A stretch of 64,000 bases of DNA from Ziziphus jujuba. Taxonomy: Eukaryota > Streptophyta > Magnoliopsida > Rosales > Rhamnaceae. Below the pieces are notes generated by a model, which was not told the DNA's origin, made no database searches, and saw only the letters and a list, made by a program, of their open reading frames with translations. Every line of letters begins with the position of its first letter. The first letter of the stretch is position 1. The DNA is taken from contig NC_083383.1 in the NCBI RefSeq assembly GCF_031755915.1, positions 16,295,001 to 16,359,000 on the forward strand, written 5' to 3'. The translations under genes were made by a program, and so were the position numbers. Below, piece after piece: positions 13,296-25,569 of this stretch.

Positions 13296-13669
13296 ATGGC
13301 AATCTCTTCCGCCACAACAGCCTTCTGCTCCTCCCTTCTCTGCTCTACCGCCATTTCCTCCTCTTCCTCTCCCACCACGTCAAGCTTCCAATTCAAATTC
13401 AAATTTCCCGCCAAATCACTCCGCTCACCCTCCCCAGCGGTCACTCAAGCCTATCGTTCTAGTATTCCCTCCACTAATGGAGGTTCCGGTAAAGCATCGA
13501 TGATTTTGTTTTCGTTATGATTTTAGCCTTTTTACGCCTCCTGTTTGGTTACTTAGAAAATGAAACAAAGAATTAAAAAAAAAAAAAAAAAAAAAAGGAA
13601 AGTAAAGAGCAAGAGTACCTTTCGGGTTCTTTCTGTCTTAATTGGGTTAAGTGGTTGAGCAAGTTTCTT

Positions 13670-13704
<35 letters not shown>

Positions 13705-16700
13705 CTTTCTGTTTTTCCCAGATGGGGATTTGCAAAATCATTTCCTCTTCTCTATACATCCATTTTTCTCGTGTACCAAACAAGTCGAATTAAAATCAGT
13801 TTTTGTTTTTTTGAAAGTTTTTTTGGTTCTTTCTGTCTTATTTGGGTTAAGTGGTGGAGCGAGTATTTTTGTTTTAATTCCTTCTGTCTTTCCCAGGTGG
13901 GTTTTTATTTGCAATTTCATTTCCTCTGTTCTACAAAACAAGTCGAATTTAAATCGGTTTTGATTCAAAGTTTTTGTTTTTGTCTTTTTTTCTTTTTCTT
14001 TTTTTTCATTTTTTTTTTTTTTGAATTTTTTTTTCTCTCTGATGTCACAGCTCAGAATCAGTTTTGGTTTAGAAGGGGACTATTGTTTACAGCCACATTA
14101 CCATTCCTTCTCTCTCCATATGAATCCTTCGAGGAATCTCTATCGAAAGCTGCGGAGTAAGTCCTACCAAACCCTCAATTTTTTTTCATATGGTATTGTC
14201 TTGAAATCGTAACTCAGTTTCTTGTTAACTGTATGTTCCTATTGAAAACCAACCAATCTTACCATTTTCTCAGTGAAGGAATGGGTTACTATGTGGTAAA
14301 TGGTTGCACATTATACAAATAATGTGTGAGAATGATTTAGTCTGTGTTGCTTTTATTAATTGCCAAGCTGCTAAACTCGGATAAAAACTAGAGAAAATCC
14401 TTTGTCCTTTAAACTTAATTTTTTTTATTTTTTACCCTCAATATGATTTTTGTTTTCTCTAAGCTACATGATTATGTACTTTATGTGTTATGAAATACTA
14501 TTGGAGTTAATGTTAGTGCATGGATGCTGGAACCATCTTACCTGACACTTGCTCTTTCAAACATCATATATATGAAGGTTAGGTAGAGGTGAATATCAAC
14601 TTATGAAGGATGAGTTAAAGAAGGTAGTATCCAAGGGCAAGGCTGCTGGTGTACTTCGTTTGGTATTTCATGATGCGGGAACCTTTGAAATGAATGGGGA
14701 TTCAGGTATTAATTCAGAGAACACGATGATGGGATAAATTGGTGCATGACCTCGATCCATGTTTATGTTTCCAAAATGCCAAATTTTAATAGATTAAGCA
14801 TCCTAAAAATGTAGCTTGTTACTACAGCTTTCACCCTCATATCCAACACACCCCCCTCCCCCCTCTCCATTCTCTTAGTTGGACTCCACAATCAGTTGGC
14901 ACAAAAGATTTTGACTAGGCAGTTCCAAGTAGTGAGTTAAGGTTTTGTTTAAGTACATTTGTGTTCTTGCACATCTCATTTCTTAATCTGATATCTTTGC
15001 ATCCTCATTTACCTCTGCTAAAACTGCAATGCTTTGGCATTATTACTGCAGGTGGTATGAACGGTTCTATTATTTACGAACTTGATAGACCTGAAAATGC
15101 AGGTCTTAAAAAATCTTTAAAGGCATGCTCTCATTTCTCTCCTCTCTTACCGGGCTTCTAATTATCCCTTCAATATCTTCCTTTATACGCAAATGCATAC
15201 ATGTGATATCTAATATATTCATCTGATTGTTTTTATTTCCAATTGGGAATATTCCCGTATTTTTAAACTTTAGAATATGTCCTAACTGAATAATTCTGAT
15301 CAAACCTGCTAGTGGCTAAGCTCCAATTGAAATATTGTTGTTTAGGTTCTAGATAAAGCAAAGAGTGAGGTGGATGCAATACGAGCAGGTTTTTATCTTG
15401 CAACATGCTGTTAGAAGAAGTTTCCAAATGTAATGGCTGATACAGCAAGACACTGACATGTTCTGGATGTTTCCATGATTAGTATCTTGGGCTGACCTTA
15501 TTGCTGTGGCTGGAGCTGAAGCAGTTTCACTATGTGGAGGTCCATCAATCCCTATTTCGTTAGGCAGACTAGATTCAACGTAAGAAGCTTGCTCTTTTAT
15601 CCTAGAAGATAATTTGGGCATTCTAACTTAACATTTGGTCAATTTGGTATTAAGATGTACGTGGAAAAGAAGAAGAAGATGAAGTTACAATGAAAAAAAC
15701 GCTTAGTTAATTGAATAATTTACAAGTTTTGTATTTTGGCAGCACTTGTGTAAACCAACAGCCAAGTACTACCAAAATCTAAATTATTCCTGCTCAAGAA
15801 CTTACTGCTTATAAAATGAACCACTGATCCAATATAGGGAGCCTGATCCTGAAGGGAAACTTCCTCAAGAATCTCTGGATGCTTCTGGTCTGAAGCAATG
15901 CTTTCAAAGAAAAGGCTTATCGTGAGTTTCTTTATAGAATACATTATTTCTTTGGATTCTATCTTCCTTTCTTCCGAATGGTCTTACTCTAATTTTTATG
16001 TCCCAGTCCCCTCTAACACACATGCACAAAGCAGAAAGGAAAAAGAAAATAACATAAGAAAATGTTTGTTTAGAATTAGGACAATACCTAATGTAATAGT
16101 ACTTTCTGGCCTTTTGAATTTTTTTCCACAAGAAAATAGTTCCTTTAAAAAAATTAGTTATGCTTTTTTGTTGTCATAATTAACTGGTATGAAAGAGAAG
16201 GCACAAAAATAATGCTAGTTTTAAAATAGAATTTTTCAACGAGAATTCTCATTTAGCTTTATTAGTAGTTATTTCATTTCATCATTTTGTCAAATACGTG
16301 TTTTCTCCCATTTATTTTGATCATTTTGTCGTATAGTAAAAGTTTATTAAACAGTTTTTCCTACTACTTACCAGTGGATAGAAACAATTGTAGATATACA
16401 ATAAAATGAGGGCCTAGATTGAAAAAGTACTTGGCTTTGATATTCTCTATATGCCCCACTTTGGAAGCAAATATACAATAGTTAGGGTTGCAATATGATA
16501 TGCCAAAACTATAATAAATTTTATGTGAATGGATCTGTATACCAGATTTAAGTTTTACTTCATGGTCCAACTGCCGAGGCTTCCTTTTCTTGCTATACTG
16601 GTTCAGAACCTTCCACATATATGGTTATATTTTAAATTTTTTTGTTTTTTTGAGCCTGGAAAAAGTTGAGTGTTTTGTATATGTATTCATTTAAGATTTA

Positions 16701-17857
16701 AGTTAAATAACGTGTTAAAATTACCTGATATCATATTAAGCAGAGCATAACAATACTGCTTCTATTTGCAGAACCCAAGACCTTGTTGCTCTGTCAGGAG
16801 CCCATACTCTTGGAAGTAAAGGTTTTGGAGATCCTACTGTTTTTGACAATTCATATTTCAAAATTCTTCTGGAGAAGCCATGGACATCTTCTGGTAAATA
16901 GCACAATGTGATAACTAAACTTTTATGAATTGCTTATGGATAGTTAGCTGATAATATAAATTTGAAAAGAAAACCCCGGAATATGAGGATTCAGCAAGTG
17001 TTTTAAATTTGCCCCCTTTAAATCAGCGTTGCTGCATTATGGTTTAGGATAAGAGCAGAATTATGGGATAATGCCTTTTTCTTATTTCCAATCAAAATGT
17101 TGAAATTTTGAACATTTGTCACTTTTTATTGAACATTTAAAAATTAAAACAACACGATGTCATTGTGTATTTTGTATAGCCAAATTTGGTTAGTTATTCT
17201 AGTCACTTTCTTTCCAATTTATGATTAGTAATTTATTCTTTACATGCAGCTGGTATGTCAAGCATGGTTGGCCTTCCTTCAGACCGTGCACTTGTTGAGG
17301 ATAATGAATGCTTAAGGTGTTTTTCCTTCAAAGACCTCTTGAGCTGCCTTTACTATGCTGTTTATGAGAGCTTGAGCTCCTAGATCCAATTTTATGTAAA
17401 TCAGACAATTATTGGATGCGGTAGCTAAAAATAATCGGAGACAGTTCACAAATTACTTAAATATATCAGAAAACTGAGTAACATACTTTCCTAGCAAGGA
17501 TTTTGACCGCAAGTATGAGGCTTGGTTTCTGATATGACTTGTGTTTTTCTACTAGTTTCTTTTAATCAAGAAATTCAGGAAAGAAATAGTTGAGAAAAAC
17601 ATTTGTTTCCCATTTTATTTGAACCCATTTTTAGTGTGTCAACTTAAACTAGAAAAATGAATTTTTTGAACCCATCATAATTATGTTACTATGGATCATT
17701 ATCTATATTCTTTCCACATGCATATCCAAAGTTAGACTTATTTTTTATTTGCAGGTGGATCACAAAGTATGCCAACGATCAGAATCTATTCTTTGAAGAT
17801 TTCAAGAAGGCTTATATCAAACTGGTGAATTCCGGTGCAAGGTGGAGAAGCTTATAA
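13296..17857 (+). CDS. Ascorbate-peroxidase-related heme peroxidase, chloroplastic (APX6/APX-R)
   Basis: Ten coding exons fit one 337-aa frame: 13296-13488, 14051-14156, 14578-14705 (start could be 14587), 15052-15122, 15346-15388, 15483-15579, 15838-15921, 16772-16893, 17250-17316, 17755-17857. All phases agree. The first 45 or so residues are Ser/Thr-rich with basic residues, a chloroplast transit peptide by appearance. The heme-peroxidase fold is marked by LRLVFHDAGTF (distal Arg and His; the Trp usual in ascorbate peroxidases is Phe), VSWADLIAVAG, the proximal His in LVALSGAHTLG, and FDNSYFKILL with the conserved Asp. The Arg ten residues into the proximal-His segment and the Trp before FDNSYF of classical ascorbate peroxidases are absent, as expected for the APX-R group, so ascorbate may not be its reductant. 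It should remove peroxide in plastids. Intron 4 uses a GC donor. Lengths and motifs look intact. An AATAAA lies 60 bases after the stop. Confidence 0.92.
13625..13985 (+). repeat. About 200-bp tandem duplication in APX6 intron 1
   Basis: Two copies start at 13625 and 13825 with GGTTCTTTCTGTCTTA, then TTGGGTTAAGTGG, a TTTCCCAG block, TTTGCAA..TCATTTCCTCT, and ACAAGTCGAATT(T/A)AAATC. The second copy is shorter. The copies differ mainly in T-run length, and copy 1 contains a T run of about 27 at 13674-13700. A long A run at 13577-13597 lies just upstream. The region is intronic and T-rich. Confidence 0.8.
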
Positions 17858-17917
17858 ATATCATTTCCGAAAGACACTTTGTTCCTTCTCTTTTCTGGCT
17901 AGCTTTGTATTGTGTTC

Positions 17918-17923
17918 AATAAA
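17918..17923 (+). terminator. Poly(A) signal of APX6
   Basis: A canonical AATAAA lies 60 bases downstream of the APX6 stop codon, in a T-rich context typical of plant 3' ends. The cleavage site is not determined. Confidence 0.55.
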
Positions 17924-18183
17924 ACAGAACACAGAAAAGAATTCAAGAAGTATAGAAATGGGCATTTAGCCTAATGGTTTGAGGTTAAGCACTATTTGGA
18001 TCAGGAGAGGCGTGGTGTTTGTCCAGTGGATTGGTTTTGGACAATTTGGGAGATCTGTTCTTAGCGTTTATACCATTAAGAATGATGATATCCTTGTTCT
18101 TTAAGGTCGATTTGTCTCACTATTCTGTGGAGGCCTCTGCAAACTCTTATCTACAACTCCTTGAAGCTAACCGCTCTAAAAGT

Positions 18184-18366
18184 CACGTTTGAGAATAATT
18201 TTGTGAATCACCTCTTCATCATCAAGTAATTTACAAGGAATCACATAATTGGTGTTTGTACCATAATTGCCAAATAAGTGATTCTTAAGAAATAAAATCT
18301 TCGAAAAGCATTTCTCTTGTTAAAGGTGATTTTAATCACTTTCAAAATCACTCTCAAACAGGCGTT
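18184..18366. mobile_element. Short MITE-like element downstream of APX6
   Basis: The ends are imperfect inverted repeats. The left end reads CACGTTTGAGAATAATTTTG. The right end, on the opposite strand, reads CGCCTGTTTGAGAGTGATTT. The interior also contains short complementary AATCACC/GGTGATT blocks. Size (about 0.18 kb) and ends resemble common plant MITEs whose termini read GTTTGnnAGTGATTTT. I could not define a target-site duplication, so the exact borders are approximate. Confidence 0.5.
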
Positions 18367-19943
18367 GAGTAACTAATATGATTTTTTATTTTTTATTTTG
18401 GTAAAAAAAAAATTATATATATATATATATATTATTCATGATTAATAGTTATGAATACCGGAATGATGATAAAATCATAATCGTAACCTGAATACTTATT
18501 ATTAGTTGGAGTGTCTTTTGTGAGCTAATTAATAAACATCAGTTTCAATCCTCGATCAAGATCAGAAAAGTGCCTATAAAAATGAAATTTCATGTGTGAC
18601 AAAAGAGAAAGTGCATCTAAGATATAGTAATTATATATAATGTATGCCTGCAGTCCTCACTTGTCATTTATTTTTAAGGACGAGCAAGGCCGCCTTTTGA
18701 AGTAAAATTTTCACTGTAGGGATTACATACAAATGTATGTATATTCTATCATGACATTTGAAGCTTTTTTTTTTTTTTATCACTATTTGAATGTTTTTAA
18801 AAGATAAAATACTAAAATATTTACTAAATTATATGATATATGATATAAAAATATTTAATTGATTTAATTTTTTTATTCACTTAAAATTTACTTCTTTATA
18901 AGAGCATAATAATATTTTCAAAGCTATTATTAAAAAAGTTTTAAAAATATATTGGTAAATCAAACTAATTGGGTCGAATGGGCCAGGACACACAAGGCAC
19001 AAGCTCTTAGCCTTAAATTTGATCTGCTATTCAAGTGGAAGGGCCTCTTAGATATGATTTGAACCCCAAATTGGCAAACCATCATCATAGGGATTGAAGC
19101 CAGTTTGCCGCTGCTGATAAAACACCGAACAATAATTACCCATAAATATGTTCTCGAACTTCTCTTTCATGTAAAGGTTTCGTGGCCAACTTCAGTGAAA
19201 TGATGAGCTAACAGGCTCTAAAATTCAGTAAAATCAGTGTCTCATTGATTGAAAATTAGGTGCAAACTCGTATGGAAATTAGGTACTATGAGATGTGAAT
19301 TTTGAGGTAACAAAAAAAAAAAAAAAAAGTATGGTTTAACTTTTTTTTCGTGTATTTTGAGGTTAAAAACTTGGGTTTTGGGAATACGATTTAGTACCCT
19401 AGATGATTGGGACACCATGATTGAATAAAAGAAAAGGATTGGTGGTGACCCATCAAGTAGTAGATACCATCACTTTGTTGGTGGGGGAATTCTGTTTTTT
19501 GTTGTCACTAATTTCACAAGTTTCCCAACAATTTTATTTTAATGTCACTTCTATTTCACTCTTAATGCTTGGCTTCACCCTACTTCAGGAATCTTCTAAT
19601 TTCTGTTTATTACAAACATATTTATCTGAGTGAGTTATATTTGCAGCATGTCAAATCATTCACAAAACTAAACGATGGGGATTTTAGCAATCACACTTAT
19701 ATATGGCGGCCCTAGGGCCAAAAAAAGAAATATATATATATATATATATATATATATTCGTTGGAACTAAAGAACTAAAAAAGCTAAAATAAAAACCATA
19801 TTGATATGGATATTTTGTACCAAGACCATCTCAATTGATATTTTAGAACTAAAGAACTAAAAGCCTGAATGGCTAAAAAAGTAAAGTAATACTGCCAATA
19901 ACACTTACCTCACGTTAGTAAATTTTCAATATGTGGTTATATA

Positions 19944-19974
<31 letters not shown>

Positions 19975-20524
19975 ATTTTTATCTGCTAGGCTGCTAGGTG
20001 AGTACTACATACCAGCACTAGTAGATGGCTATTAGCTTGTATTGAGGTTAGACGCCCAGCATAAGCTCGACAACATCCCATAGATATAACATATATAACA
20101 TTTCAATCTAATAAAGAGTTCATGACCAATTTAGAGAGATGGACTTTCTTTTTCTTTCTTTTTTTTATCAATTACAATTATTTTTTCCTTTTCCATGTTC
20201 ATCAAACCTATCACATTTTAATTATAGATGTAAATATTTTATCAACTAAACCAAACTTATTTAACTATAAAAATAGATTGTCATATCAACTATAACATAA
20301 GAAAAAAAATTCAACCCACCACTAATAATAATTACCATAAGCTTGACACAGATTTATAATATGCATTGTTATTTTCCTATTTAAATTTTATTTAAAAAAA
20401 AACTCAAAAACATTTAAACAATGTGTTTTATTATTGTTGTTATTATTGTAATTATTCCTTTTATATAGAAGGTGGGAGGAAAACAGTGACTTTTTTTACT
20501 TAGATGTTGCACATAGACAAATAA

Positions 20525-20556
<32 letters not shown>

Positions 20557-21107
20557 TTGCGACCAAATAATTTATACGATTTGGATGAGATGGATTGTAA
20601 AATGCAACCATGTAATAATGTTCACTATAAGATTCTCACAAAATCTTTAACATATTAAGTTTTTTTTTTTATCATTTATCATATTAAAATTGGATGGATA
20701 TTTTTTCCCAAAAAAAAAAAAAAAAAAAAAACATAAACATGTAGATGGATATATACTATTAAAGTTATAAGACAATAACGTATCTCCAAAGGTATATGCT
20801 TGTCTCCTCGTGGGTCAAGCATAAAACTCTCACTCCTATGTCGTAATCAGTTGGTCTTCATCCAATCTTATCCAATCAATTTATTTATGCACTCACACTC
20901 TTTTATTATTTGTATTACTTGAATTGATAGTGGTGTTCTAACCTATTTAATAGACAACTCATTCTTTAGATTACTTTTTCATTTCTCTCTACAAAGTTTT
21001 ATTTAATTTTTTTTAATTATAACAATCTTAAATATTTTTTATTTGTTTCCACCAATTAAAACAGTCAAAATTAGCCATACTTCCAAAAAAAAGAAAAAAA
21101 AGAAAAA

Positions 21108-21309
21108 GAAATAGAAAAAGGAAAGTTCTTGACAGTTTTCATTAGAAGAATGATTGATATGCATCAAATTATTTCATAAGACAAGAATTATGCAACCCAA
21201 ATGAGTAAGAAATAGAAAAAGGAAAGTTCTAGACAGTTTTCATTAGAACAATGATTGATATGCAACAAATTATTTCATAGGACAAGAATTATGCAACCCA
21301 AATGAGTAA
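21108..21309. repeat. 101-bp tandem direct duplication
   Basis: Two adjacent copies, 21108-21208 and 21209-21309, share GGAAAGTTCT(T/A)GACAG, TTTTCATTAGAA, ATGATTGATATGCA and TATGCAACCCAAATGAGTAA. I count about four substitutions (T/A, G/C, T/A and A/G), so the duplication is fairly recent. No coding content. Confidence 0.9.
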
Positions 21310-21521
21310 TTCAGTTGCATAATATTTTAGATAATATAATAGAATTGTTTGGAATTTATTTAAATGAGTGATTCTATAAAGTTATGTGCTAATTATTTTA
21401 TTTCAATTCTTAGAATTATTTAAAAGGTCTATAAATTTAAGTTTATAAGTGAAGTGTGACAAAGACTTAAAAAAATTGGAGAAAGAGAATTTTTTTTTTT
21501 TTTAAGACTATGAGTACCACT

Positions 21522-21556
<35 letters not shown>

Positions 21557-23437
21557 ATCTGTGTGTGTGTGTGTATAATTAAATTAAAAAGTACATGTAC
21601 ATATATAAGAGTTATTCTGACGAAAAACATATTCTCAATATAAGATGATTATCTATTCAACAAATATTTTTAATATAAGATGAGTACTATTGCTAAAAAT
21701 ATCACTTCAATTATTAAATTAATACTAAAATCATATTCGGTAAATAGCAACCTTAACATTTATCACTTGTTCAATATAAAGTAGAAACTATATTCCCAAC
21801 AAATAAAACCATATATATATATATATATATATTGACAATTATGTAGTTTTTTTTTTTCAGATAATTTTGTAATTTGTCCATTTATGATGGAATTAAAATC
21901 ATCAAGCAGTAAGTTTAGTAACAGCAAAGTAAATAATATTTACTCTGAGCTCATGGAAATTTTTTTTTTTCCTTTTTCCATCTTGAAAAACAGAATCAAT
22001 ATTAATAATAACAAATAAATAATTAAATACATAAAAGAAAAATAATAACAAAAGAAAGAATGTCATCCATATTATATAGTTATAATCAAGATTTAAAAAA
22101 TTTCAGTATTTGTAAAAATATCAAAAGTTTAAAATATAAAAATTTTCATAAAAGTATCGGAAAGTATCGAACATCGATAAAAATTCATAAAACATTATGG
22201 AAATTTATTTTAAAAAATGAAACATTTTGTTGAAACTTTAGCATTAGTTTGTTTAAATAATCAATTATCAAATTAATTATAAAAATTATAAAAATATTGA
22301 ATATGTATTATATTTTTTAATCAATTTAATTTATAGTAAATGGTAACAATCATAAATAAACTATTATTGATAAAAATAGACAAAAAAAAGTATATATTTG
22401 ATAATTATTTATTAACTAAGATAAAATAATAATTATAATTACATTATATTTCATAAATATCATCTCAATACTTATAGAATTTTTTAGACAATTAAACAGT
22501 ATTGATCCATTTTTTGTTCTCATTTTGAGATGTGAAATGTAAAAAGTAATTATGAAAAAATGTATCTATTTAATAATTTTTCCATGTAATTATTAATATG
22601 TCAACCATAAGGATCTTATATTAAATATAATTGTTCTTAATGTTTAGTATAATATATTCTATCATCTTTTTTATTTTTATTTGGTTAATGTTATTGATTT
22701 CAATGCTACCAATATCAATTTTACGTAATATTGTGTTTTCATATTATTACTTTAATATATTATATATAATCAATTATTAACTTGTAATTATGGAACTCTA
22801 ATAAATATATCTTATATAAAATATATAAAAAGTATATATATATATATTATCAATGAATAAAATTTATTAAGATTATTGAATTTAATTTATTTCTTTTTAT
22901 TTATATCATTAAATACTTAAAAGACAATCAAATTAAAAAAAATTATCATTAAAGTTAATTTGATAAAATAATTTACTAAATATTAATAATATTTTTGAAT
23001 TTTTATATAAAAAATTTAAAAAGTTTTTTATAGATATGTCTAAAAATTTTATGAAAATTTTCAAAATTTATGTAGAAGTTTTCAAAATTTCAATACATAT
23101 TATAAATTTTTTAACAAATTATTGAAAATTTAATATGAATATTTTAATAAAAAATTTAAAAAATTTTTGATAAAATTTAAAAATTTCTACTTATTTTTTA
23201 TTTGAAATTTAAATTTTATTTTAGACCTTTGAAAAAAAAAAAAAAACCTTCGAGAAAATCTAGAAATTTAAAATCAAAAACTTTGTTACAACTTCCTATG
23301 CTAGAAATTTAAAAGGGCAGAAGGTGGGGTCCATCTCCTTTACTCTTCTGAAACGTAGGCAGTCACAACTTAGGCACGCACTGGTGGTGCGGGTTTCAAA
23401 TGGCTCATCACAAATAAAAATAAAAATAAATAAATAA

Positions 23438-24526
23438 ATGCGAAACTAATAATTTTGTATCCCGAATTTTATAGGAATTAGCATTCTACATTTTAAAAAC
23501 TTTTTTTGGTAATTTACGCTTCAAATTTACAAAATTTATACACCATTGATTTTTTCAGTTAGATATTAAACTAAAACGACAATGCAAAACATAATTTTAT
23601 GTATTTTAGAATGCAAATTACAAATATTTCTGAACAGAAAGTAATGAAAAAGTAAAAATACTTAAAAATAATTCTTATTTTCTTTAATAAATTAGTAAAC
23701 AAATTAAAAAATTGCAAATGTAATTTTTCAAAAAAAACATAATAATTTGTGCATAACTTAGAGATTAAAACAAATAAAGACTAATAAAAAATGTGATCAC
23801 ATATTTCTAAAATATAAAAGAAAACTTTAAAAAATTAATTTTATAAAATATTTCTTTTATTTATTTATGTATCTTTATATTAATATTTGTTATTTACAAT
23901 ATAACAAAAAAATTATAATTCTTGTATAAAAATTTTATAAAACATTATTGTAAATAACAAATATATATTTAATAAATAGAGGAACATATTTTATAAAAAT
24001 AATTTTTCAAAGTTTTCTTTTGTATTTTAGAAGTACTTTATCACCTTTTTTTTTATATATATAGGTCCTTACGTTTTTTTAATCTCTAAAAAATGTACAA
24101 ATTGTTGTTTTTATTTTTTGAAAAATTATATTTTCTTTTTTGTAATAATTTATGCAATTTTTTTACATATTCAAATTTTTTTATTGGTTTTATTTATTTA
24201 TTTTTTAGAATATTTTTAAATGTAAATATTTTCATTTTTGTTTTTGAAAAATTACATTTGCAATTTTTTTAATTGTTTTACTAACTTGTTCAAAAAGTAA
24301 TAATGCTCTTTAATTATTATTTTTATTTTTCATTTTTTATTTGGAATTTTTGCAATTTACATGCTAAACAGTGTAAAATTGCATTTTCCACCATCGTTTC
24401 CGTTTAGTATTTGACAAAAGGACTGATGGAAAAAGGATTTTGTTAGTTTGGAAAACAAATTGTCAAAACAATTCTTTAGGGTACAAATTGCTAATCCCAA
24501 TAAAATTTAGGATGCAACAATGCTAC
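23438..24526. repeat. Long imperfect inverted repeat (foldback), about 1.1 kb
   Basis: The outer ends match as inverted repeats: the left reads TTGTATCCCGAATTTTATAG then GAATTAGCA, and the right, on the minus strand, reads TTGCATCCTAAATTTTATTG then GGATTAGCA. Further matched blocks occur inward: AAATTGCAAATGTAATTTTT in both arms, then CTAAAATA(T/C)AAAAGAAAACTTT, then GTTATTTACAAT facing ATTGTAAATAAC around a centre near 23925. The right arm is longer because of insertions. There is no coding sequence. This is best read as a non-autonomous foldback or long-TIR DNA transposon. No target-site duplication was identified. Confidence 0.7.
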
Positions 24527-25542
24527 TCTATCTAAGATAGATAAAAGAATTCCTCTTTACCCTTCAAATTATTTATACTATAATTTTATTATAATAACCT
24601 TGCAACATGTTATAAAAAGCTTTGTCCAATTACATAGGGATATGATTAGATGACACTCTTGCAAGCCTACCGTAATGAGGCTGATTTTATTAATACCTCC
24701 ATTCTTGTTTATAAGTTTTGTGCATGATATCTTCTGCTGTCTTTACCACCGAGGGAAAAAAAAAAAAAAAAAAGAAGAAGAAGAAGAAGAAGTTTATTTT
24801 GTCCACCTCCTTTCATCTTTAATTTAATTTGATCTTTTTTTGTTTCAAAAATATTATCATTCCCTTTCAAATTTTAAAAAGTCATCATCTTTCCTTTTTA
24901 TTGTTTCATTGACACCTCCTCAAAATAATATCATTCATTCTCTATATGGTTAATAGTTGTAAATTTTAAATTTTGCGAGATCAAAATATAATTAGTGCAA
25001 ATCTCAAAAGGATCCATTGAAATATGACCAAAAAGGAAAAAATCTTTCATTGGTCATCTTCTGCCTTCCTCTACAAATATTCTGTAACTTTATTTGAAAC
25101 TTAAATATAAATTCTACAAGCAAAAATACAAATTAATATATGCAAATCGATCCAGCTTTCATGAAAAAGACCATTAGAGGCCCCTTGCATCTTTAAATGT
25201 AACCATAACTATAAAAAATTAGTTTTTTTTTTTTTTTTTAAGAAAATGTTGTTCTTGTACCGCGTTTGACTTGGGTGAATCTATCGAATACTTATGTATT
25301 AAGAAGAAATATTTTAATACTATTTTATCTTTTTTATTTTATTAAAAAAATTATATTAAAAGATTATTTACCAGATATTATGTTTAAACTGTTGGTCATC
25401 GATGTCAAGTGAACGACAATTTTTTTATATAATTGGAGTAAAGAATAAATTAATAATTTTTTTTTTTCTTGTATTCATAAGGATAAAATAGATTTTTAAG
25501 TCAACTTAGTTTTTTTTTTTAATTTAAAAAGATAATAAAATA

Positions 25543-25569
25543 AACACACACGCGCGCGCACACACACAT
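25543..25569. repeat. Alternating CA-CG-CA tract
   Basis: An uninterrupted purine-pyrimidine alternation: (AC)n, then CGCGCGCG, then (CA)n. In surroundings with few CG dinucleotides it stands out, and such sequence is known to favour left-handed Z-DNA. Confidence 0.85.

Noticed and set aside
22080..23300. Possible third long inverted repeat with AAAATTTTCATAAAA-like blocks
   Set aside because: The similarity between halves is limited to very AT-rich low-complexity words; unlike the two reported foldbacks, no long ordered series of matches was found.
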